This document shows positions 4,848 through 9,702 of a stretch of DNA of 9,702 nucleotides, piece after piece. The translations under genes were made by a program, and so were the position numbers. Source of the DNA: JAGXOF01 sp046545575. Its GTDB lineage: Bacteria > Chloroflexota > Dehalococcoidia > SZUA-161 > SpSt-899. The stretch lies in NCBI GenBank assembly GCA_046545575.1, contig JBKGZM010000071.1, forward strand, positions 1 through 9,702, in the 5' to 3' direction. Below the pieces are notes generated by a model, which saw only the letters and a list, made by a program, of their open reading frames with translations, was not told the DNA's origin and made no database searches. Positions within the stretch are counted from its first letter, which is position 1. Each line of letters opens with the position of its first letter.

Positions 4848-6377
4848 TTATAACACCCGTTTCAACCGCGAGTTGGGGGTAATACCGGGGATTCTACCAC
4901 GCTTTGCTATGGGCTCGCCTTCAACCTCGTGAATGTCGGCGGTGAAATCTATGGGTTTTGCATTGCTGATCGCGCTGCCTACAGCGAACGTGTCAACAGG
5001 GGCACCGGCCTCAATAAGATTCCTGATTTGTTCCTGGCTGACGCCGCCGCTCACGAATATCTTTACGTCTTTGAATCCAGCCAAATCCAGCCTGGCCCGG
5101 GTTTCCTTTACCAGGTCAGGTGTAACCCTTCCTCTTTCCGGAGGTGTGTCAAGCCGGACTGCCTCGAGCTTTCCTCCCATGGCCTGTGCTACGTTGACAC
5201 TCTCCTCGGGTTCGTCTTTCAGGGTATCTACCAGTGCAACCCTTGATACACTTTCGGGCATGTATTTATCAAAGGCCAGTGTGGCCCTGGCGGTCTCTCC
5301 CATGACCAGAATGAGCGCATGTGGGATGGTACCGATTGCGTTTTGTCCGGCGAGTTCAGCACCGACTGGGCTTGCACACCCAACGCAACCCCCTACAATA
5401 GCCGCGTACTCCATTCTCCCGACAACCGCCGGATGAACGTGGCGGGCACCGAAGCTGATAACCGGGATGCCTTCAGCCGCCTCTACACATTCTCTGGCCG
5501 CAGTGGCCCAGCCGCTGCAATGCGAAAGCATGCCCAGGTAGGCGGTCTCGTACATGGCATAGCTCTGGTATGGAGCTGTTATACGAAGCACAACCTCTTT
5601 TTTCTGGAATCTGTCTCCTTCAGAAAGAGCCCATACCTCACGGTTCTCACTGGGCAGGACTTTCTCCAACAAGGTTAAGGCCTCATTCATTCCGCAGAGG
5701 AGCCCGTCATGGCCCGGGAAGACCTCCATTGTCGCAACGGGGTTTAAATTCTCTTTTTCCAGGATCTCTCTGGTTCGGACGAAATATATGTCGGCGGTCT
5801 CGCCGGAGAGAACTGACTCGGGGATATCGAACTTTGGTTTTGGGACCTCCGGTGCCGGGGCTCTCAACACCCTTGCACCGAGTATCTTTTCCATGTGCTC
5901 CAGGGCAAGGGAATGGGCATGCTCGTCCATTGAGGCCACGCAGTCTTCCGGCACTTCAACAATATAGTTGCGGTTTCGTGCATCGGCGACTGTGTGCAGA
6001 ATGCAAATATTGGTGTATACGCCACAGATGATCAGTTTCTCCGGAGCAAACTGATGTAGTTTCTCGTCCAGTGCACTCTCGAAAAAACCGCTGTATCGGG
6101 TCTTGGGGATGCGCTCACCTTCGAAATCCGCAAGTTCAGGGATAATTTCGGATTCCTCTGTCCCGGCGATACAGTGTGGAGGGAACATCTCGAACTCGGC
6201 ATCATCCGGCGCGTGAGTGTCGCAGACAAAGAGTATCTTGCTTCCTTTGGACAGTTCGTCTCTTATCAGCCTTTGAACGTTTGGTATAATGCGCCGCACT
6301 GCCATACCGCCATAGAGGGGATGCCCTTCCTCAAGGAATCCTCGCAGCATATCGTTTACCAGTACAGCATTGGCCAT
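4848..6377 (-). CDS. Fused nicotinamidase - nicotinate phosphoribosyltransferase
   Basis: The 509-residue chain has two enzyme domains. Residues 1-171 are an isochorismatase-fold nicotinamidase (PncA-like): catalytic triad D9, K92 and C125, metal ligands D53, H55 and H68 with E61 as a likely fourth, and the signature FPPHCIAGT. A proline-rich linker (about 172-186) leads to a nicotinate phosphoribosyltransferase domain (PncB-like, about 187-509) with TADIYF, SFGARHVHP (308-316), GTIPHA (349-354), RLDTPPERG (408-416) and the phosphate-site motifs VSGG and FAVGSAIS. The second domain resembles the short archaeal Thermoplasma-type enzyme but stops before that enzyme's C-terminal zinc-binding tail. 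The expected reactions are nicotinamide to nicotinate plus ammonia, then nicotinate plus PRPP to nicotinate mononucleotide, i.e. the deamidating NAD salvage route in one polypeptide. ATG at 6377 has GGGAGGAG just upstream and lies 14 nt after the glyA stop. Activity on another amide cannot be excluded. Confidence 0.88.
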   Translation of the reverse strand: MANAVLVNDMLRGFLEEGHPLYGGMAVRRIIPNVQRLIRDELSKGSKILFVCDTHAPDDAEFEMFPPHCIAGTEESEIIPELADFEGERIPKTRYSGFFESALDEKLHQFAPEKLIICGVYTNICILHTVADARNRNYIVEVPEDCVASMDEHAHSLALEHMEKILGARVLRAPAPEVPKPKFDIPESVLSGETADIYFVRTREILEKENLNPVATMEVFPGHDGLLCGMNEALTLLEKVLPSENREVWALSEGDRFQKKEVVLRITAPYQSYAMYETAYLGMLSHCSGWATAARECVEAAEGIPVISFGARHVHPAVVGRMEYAAIVGGCVGCASPVGAELAGQNAIGTIPHALILVMGETARATLAFDKYMPESVSRVALVDTLKDEPEESVNVAQAMGGKLEAVRLDTPPERGRVTPDLVKETRARLDLAGFKDVKIFVSGGVSQEQIRNLIEAGAPVDTFAVGSAISNAKPIDFTADIHEVEGEPIAKRGRIPGITPNSRLKRVL

Positions 6378-6391
6378 TTCTCCTCCCTGCT

Positions 6392-7633
6392 TTACTGATT
6401 TATGCCAGGGGCGGGAAACTGGCTGGTCATTTCTTGAACCTCCTGGCGAACGCGCTGGTGGGTTTTCTCATCATCGATATGCGATAGCACATCGACTATT
6501 AGCTGAGCTATCCGTTTTACCTCATCCGGTCCGAATCCACGCGAGGTGATTGCCGGCGTGCCGAGCCTGATTCCGCTGGTGACGTTCGGAGGATTGGGAT
6601 CAAAGGGGATGGCGTTCTTGTTTGTGGTTATGTTTGCCTGACCAAGTGCCTCTTCCGCTTCTTTACCGGTTATCCCCATCCTGGTAAGGTCAAGCAGGAC
6701 GCGATGGTTGCTCGTTCCGCCGGTTACGAGCCGTATCCCCTGGGCCTTCAGTTCCTCGGCGAGCACCCTGGCGTTTTCCAGAACAGCTTTCTGGTAATCG
6801 ACGAACTGCGGCTGACTGGCTTCCAGAAAGGCCACCGCTTTCGCTGCGATGATGTGCATCAGAGGGCCGCCCTGGAGGCCAGGAAACACGGTGCGGTCTA
6901 TGGATGCCCCGTATTTCTCCTTGCACAGGACCAGGCCGCCCCGGGGACCTCTCAGTGTCTTGTGAGTGGTGGAAGTTACTACATCGGCATAGGACACCGG
7001 ACTTGGGTGCACCCCGGCCGCGATCAGTCCGGCTTCATGAGCTATATCCACTATCAATTTGGCCCCCACCTTATCCGCGATTTCAGCGAATCTCTGATAG
7101 TCCAATATCTGCGGGTAGGAACTGGAACCTACTATTATGGCACTGGGTTTGTCTTTGATGGCTGCCCTCTCGACCTCGTCATAGTCAACCATCTCGGTCT
7201 CGCGATCGATGCTGTAGAAGACGGAGTGGTAGAGCTTTCCTGAAAAGCTAACCGGGCTCCCGTGTGTCAGGTGACCTCCCTGATCCAGGCGCATGCCCAT
7301 GATGGTGTCGCCGGGGCCGATCATGGACATGTAAGCGGCCATGTTGGCCACCGAGCCGCTATAGGGCTGAACGTTCGCATGCTCAGTGCTAAAAAGCTCC
7401 TTAGCACGTTTTACGGCTAATTCCTCCACGTCGTCTACGTTCTCGCAACCCCCGTAGTAACGTCTCCCGGGATAGCCCTCGGCATATTTGTTGGTCAGCA
7501 CCGAACCCTGTGCTTCGAGAACAGCCTCACTGGGGTAATTTTCGGAGGCGATGAGGTTGATGTTGGTACATTGGCGCTTCTCTTCCTGTGAGATGAGATT
7601 CGCCGTTTCCGGATCGATTTTACTTAGTTGCAC
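6392..7633 (-). CDS. glyA: Serine hydroxymethyltransferase
   Basis: The 413-residue protein matches the bacterial family in length and along its whole chain. It is a PLP enzyme that converts serine and tetrahydrofolate to glycine and 5,10-methylene-tetrahydrofolate in the cytoplasm. Visible motifs: NLIASENY, TNKYAEGYPGRRYYGG, GGHLTHGSPVSFSGK (119-133), the PLP-site D196 and H199 in DIAHEAGL, the Schiff-base lysine K225 in TSTTHKTLRGPRGG, and VFPGLQGGP. The start is GTG at 7633, supported by AAGGAG 9 nt upstream and by alignment of the N-terminus; no ATG fits better. A few positions near the active site differ from the common bacterial form (QPYSGSVAN, DQGGHLTHG, DIAHEAGL), though key residues remain. 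It is followed 14 nt later by the NAD-salvage fusion. Confidence 0.96.
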   Translation of the reverse strand: MQLSKIDPETANLISQEEKRQCTNINLIASENYPSEAVLEAQGSVLTNKYAEGYPGRRYYGGCENVDDVEELAVKRAKELFSTEHANVQPYSGSVANMAAYMSMIGPGDTIMGMRLDQGGHLTHGSPVSFSGKLYHSVFYSIDRETEMVDYDEVERAAIKDKPSAIIVGSSSYPQILDYQRFAEIADKVGAKLIVDIAHEAGLIAAGVHPSPVSYADVVTSTTHKTLRGPRGGLVLCKEKYGASIDRTVFPGLQGGPLMHIIAAKAVAFLEASQPQFVDYQKAVLENARVLAEELKAQGIRLVTGGTSNHRVLLDLTRMGITGKEAEEALGQANITTNKNAIPFDPNPPNVTSGIRLGTPAITSRGFGPDEVKRIAQLIVDVLSHIDDEKTHQRVRQEVQEMTSQFPAPGINQ

Positions 7634-7699
7634 TACTCTTTTCTCCTTAAATCAAGCATGAAATGGTACCGTGTTATCGGCCTGAACTCTAAAATCAAG
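7634..7699 (-). other. 66-nt spacer between the glycosyltransferase gene and glyA
   Basis: This is the widest gap inside the six-gene unit. It carries an 8-nt direct repeat, AAATCAAG (plus strand, 7649-7656 and 7692-7699). No clear terminator is seen. TTGATT and GATAAC occur but only 14 nt apart, too close for a normal sigma70 promoter. An internal promoter for glyA is possible but not shown. Confidence 0.4.
7643..7648 (-). promoter_or_regulatory. Shine-Dalgarno supporting the GTG start of glyA
   Basis: AAGGAG on the minus strand, 9 nt before the GTG at 7633-7631. It decides for the GTG start. Confidence 0.75.
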
Positions 7700-8968
7700 T
7701 TACATATAGTGTTGGTAAAAAGCAATAAATCTATCGGCTATCGAATCCCAGCTGTATGTCTTTTGCACAAAATCACGTCCCGCATCACCTATTTTCTCCG
7801 TCAGCGCTTTATCCTTCAACAGCCTGCCCATCGCTTTTGCCAGTTCATCCTGATTTGATGGGTCAGCCAGCAGGCCAGTTTTACCGTCGGACAGGACATT
7901 CTTAAGGCCTCCAAGGCTTGAGGCCACTACGGGCGTGCCGCAGGCCATTGCCTCCAAGGCTGTCATGCCGAAGGGCTCGAATTTCGACGGCACCACGAAC
8001 ATCTGGGCATGCCGGTAGTATGGCGCCATCAGGTCATCAGGCACATATCCCAGAAGGTGGACCCTGTCTTGCATCTGCCTTTCATCAACAATTTGTTTCA
8101 TCATTGCGTAAACCTCTGATTCGACCTGCTTGGGCTCGGGAGAGCCGCCGCCGATAACGAGGTGAACATCCTCTATTTCCTTCCTTATAGTATCAAATGC
8201 ATACAGCAGGAAGTCGTGTCCTTTGTTGGAGTCAATCCGACTTATACACAGGATGTACTTGTCGGGCAGTTTCAACTGTTTCTCGGATTCATTCTCCTGA
8301 AGTGGCCTGAATCTGTCGGTGTCCACCCCGGGCGGGATCACGGCTATGTTTCTGGAATGGAAACCGTATAAGGTTCTCAGTTTCTCTCTCTGAACTTCGG
8401 TGGTAACCGTCTGTGCATTGACCGATCTGAAGATGCGGAGCTCCTCTGATATGCGATGGGAAAATTTGAACGTTTTCTCCATCTCCTCGGGGTCTCCATC
8501 CATTTGCTCCCTTTTCCAGGCCCCCAGTGAATGAGCTGTGAAAAAGGCTGGCTTCCCGAATGCTTGAGATACGTCCAGAGTAACAATCCCTGCATCTACG
8601 TAGTGGCCATGGAACAGGTCGTACCCTAAGTTGTTCTTTTTAATGTAGGTAATCATGTTCCGGGAGAGTTCGGGGAGAACATTGTAGATGTCCTCTTTGC
8701 GTATAAATTCCCAGGGGCCAGCGGGAATCCGGATGACCCGTACATTTGGATATCGAGGGACGGGCTCAACCTGTGGTCGCGATCGGTCAAACCAGCGGGT
8801 GTAGATGTCCACTTTGATGCCCAGCTTGGCGAGGGCCTTGGAAAGCTCAAGCACATATACTACCTGCCCTCCCGTATCCGTTCTGCCCAACTGGGGAACG
8901 GGGTCGAAGTAGCCGTGGGTACTCAGCATACAAATGCTCTTAATCTTGGTTTTGCGGCCTTTTGCCAT
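7700..8968 (-). CDS. GT4 glycosyltransferase, sucrose-phosphate / mannosylfructose-phosphate synthase-like
   Basis: The 422-residue protein has the GT-B fold of family GT4. Its N-terminal half shows STHGYFDP, the glycine loop DTGGQVVYVLEL (31-42), HGHYVDAG (120-127) and TAHSLG (144-149). These are hallmarks of sucrose synthase and sucrose-phosphate synthase relatives, and the sequence reads especially like the Agrobacterium mannosylfructose-phosphate synthase as remembered. The C-terminal half has the nucleotide-sugar site SRIDSNKG (R244, K249) and the EX7E motif E331 to E339 in EPFGMTALE. No signal peptide or membrane segment is seen. The expected reaction is transfer of a hexose from UDP- or GDP-sugar to a phosphorylated sugar acceptor, giving a glycoside phosphate, possibly for a compatible solute. 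Donor and acceptor cannot be fixed from sequence. The ATG at 8968 lies within the end of the kinase gene (29-nt overlap), with GGAG 9 nt upstream. A partner phosphatase is not in the window. Confidence 0.85.
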   Translation of the reverse strand: MAKGRKTKIKSICMLSTHGYFDPVPQLGRTDTGGQVVYVLELSKALAKLGIKVDIYTRWFDRSRPQVEPVPRYPNVRVIRIPAGPWEFIRKEDIYNVLPELSRNMITYIKKNNLGYDLFHGHYVDAGIVTLDVSQAFGKPAFFTAHSLGAWKREQMDGDPEEMEKTFKFSHRISEELRIFRSVNAQTVTTEVQREKLRTLYGFHSRNIAVIPPGVDTDRFRPLQENESEKQLKLPDKYILCISRIDSNKGHDFLLYAFDTIRKEIEDVHLVIGGGSPEPKQVESEVYAMMKQIVDERQMQDRVHLLGYVPDDLMAPYYRHAQMFVVPSKFEPFGMTALEAMACGTPVVASSLGGLKNVLSDGKTGLLADPSNQDELAKAMGRLLKDKALTEKIGDAGRDFVQKTYSWDSIADRFIAFYQHYM

Positions 8969-9605
8969 TCTTTCTCACTCCGTAGTCTTTGGTGATGATA
9001 ATGTCCGCTTGCTCTCTATGATTTGCTATGATTTCGTGCTCTTTTTTCAGTATCTTCTCCAGGAACCTGCCTTGTTCTTCCCTGGCACGCCGCTTGCGTA
9101 TATGCTGGGTGTCCTTATAATCTCTCTCGATGAACACTCTCCGATGCACGTTTTTAAGTAGAGTAGTGTATCCTCCATCGACTATCACTACCTTTATACT
9201 ATCCACCTCAATTGTCTCCTGGTCAATTTGGTCCTCGTCGAAGATAACCAGAGGTTTCTCGATCTCCTTCTTCCCATTTATGATATCGCGGAGGTTTTGA
9301 TCCAGCAAGTCGAGGCGAACCTCTGATGGGCCTATATGTGCCCCATCCCTCTTGCGCATTTTAGCATTGGTCTTGGGGGGATAGACAAAATAGTCATCCT
9401 GATGGAGGATGACATTTTCTATACCCTTCTCAGAGAGGAGTTTTGAGAGGGAGACGGCTATCTCTGACTTGCCGCTTCCTGATTCACCACCGATGGTCAC
9501 GATGAATTTACCCTGGCTCTTTTCGATTTCCAGCAGGAGCAATCCTGTCAGTTGTTCCGCGGCATCAATGTGCCCCTGTTCAATGATGAATTTGTCGCCT
9601 TTCAT
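8940..9605 (-). CDS. P-loop kinase of the uridine kinase / phosphoribulokinase-like family
   Basis: The 221-residue protein has Walker A GESGSGKS (40-47), an acceptor-site acidic pair in HQDDYF (D70, D71) and a Walker B-like IVDGGY (D143). A basic stretch, RKRRAREEQGR, resembles the lid region of uridine kinases. The fold class is clear but the substrate (nucleoside, sugar or other) is not. It overlaps the glycosyltransferase gene by 29 nt, which suggests coupled expression and a shared pathway, perhaps phosphorylating a sugar acceptor; this is inference. ATG at 9605 has GAGG 4 nt upstream, and an in-frame TGA three codons earlier rules out a longer start. Its DNA looks more AT-rich and its protein richer in Ile, Glu and Lys than the flavoprotein at the other end of the window. 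Confidence 0.8.
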   Translation of the reverse strand: MKGDKFIIEQGHIDAAEQLTGLLLLEIEKSQGKFIVTIGGESGSGKSEIAVSLSKLLSEKGIENVILHQDDYFVYPPKTNAKMRKRDGAHIGPSEVRLDLLDQNLRDIINGKKEIEKPLVIFDEDQIDQETIEVDSIKVVIVDGGYTTLLKNVHRRVFIERDYKDTQHIRKRRAREEQGRFLEKILKKEHEIIANHREQADIIITKDYGVRKNGKRPQNQD

Positions 9606-9702
9606 AAAACCTCACGTTCAACGATAAAGGTCGCCACAATTCCTCTCCTTTCTTCAAGAAAGGGACTGAAACCGTGTTCTAGCAAGGAAATCCATCAAAT
9701 CC
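9606..9702 (-). other. Upstream edge of the six-gene unit, with a short palindrome
   Basis: These 97 nt hold no complete gene. CCTTTCTT (9647-9654) and AAGAAAGG (9656-9663) form a perfect 8-nt inverted repeat around one base. A frame entering from the right reads DLMDFLARTRFQSLS and stops at 9654, and could be the tail of an upstream gene, but 16 codons are too few to judge. No clear promoter was found, so the unit may start beyond the window. Confidence 0.4.

Noticed and set aside
4933..5436. Plus-strand open frame of 167 codons
   Set aside because: It is antisense to the NAPRTase domain, and its low-complexity Ser/Ala/Thr-rich translation is typical of a reverse-strand shadow.
6704..7243. 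Plus-strand open frame of 179 codons
   Set aside because: It is antisense to the conserved core of serine hydroxymethyltransferase, so it is a shadow of that gene.
7640..7700. Internal sigma70 promoter for glyA (TTGATT / GATAAC)
   Set aside because: The spacing is 14 nt, too short for normal function, and the -10 match is modest.
9654..9702. Tail of an upstream minus-strand gene ending DLMDFLARTRFQSLS
   Set aside because: Sixteen codons with no recognisable motif. Another frame also stays open briefly, so it cannot be supported as a gene.

Overview
The window holds seven protein-coding genes, all on the minus strand. Read in transcription order from the right edge they are: a P-loop sugar/nucleoside kinase-like protein, a GT4 glycosyltransferase of the sucrose-phosphate/mannosylfructose-phosphate synthase type, serine hydroxymethyltransferase (glyA), a fused nicotinamidase-nicotinate phosphoribosyltransferase, a PAS-GAF histidine kinase, a NarL/LuxR-type response regulator, and a large iron-sulfur flavoprotein that runs off the left edge. 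No plus-strand gene is convincing. The gene families suggest an anaerobic bacterium: the flavoprotein joins a GltD-like half to ferredoxin and MvhD-like (hydrogenase/heterodisulfide reductase delta) modules, and the NAPRTase domain is of the short archaeal type. The overall look, including palindromic intergenic repeats, fits an uncultured Dehalococcoidia-like Chloroflexota or a similar anaerobe. That placement is inference, not proof.

From 9605 down to 2519, six genes are packed head to tail: a 29-nt overlap (kinase/GT4), a 66-nt gap (GT4/glyA), a 14-nt gap (glyA/NAD-salvage fusion), a 33-nt gap (fusion/histidine kinase) and another 29-nt overlap (histidine kinase/response regulator). This looks like one transcription unit. 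It mixes glycoside or compatible-solute synthesis, one-carbon metabolism, NAD salvage and a two-component system. The promoter is probably beyond the right edge.

Between the response regulator and the flavoprotein lies a 418-nt non-coding stretch (2101-2518) crowded with repeats. It has two back-to-back hairpins directly after the response regulator stop codon, a pair of imperfect 25-nt tandem copies, a perfect 38-bp palindrome, a REP-like hairpin with a GAAA loop, an 8-nt micro-tandem, and a possible structured leader in front of the flavoprotein. The flavoprotein begins at 2100 with a strong Shine-Dalgarno sequence and stays open for 700 codons to the left edge.

The most notable points are the single-chain nicotinamide-to-nicotinate mononucleotide enzyme, the flavoprotein with its altered MvhD cysteine motif, the cysteine-bearing PAS domain of the histidine kinase, and the dense palindrome cluster. 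No CRISPR array, tRNA, rRNA, insertion sequence or phage gene was seen.
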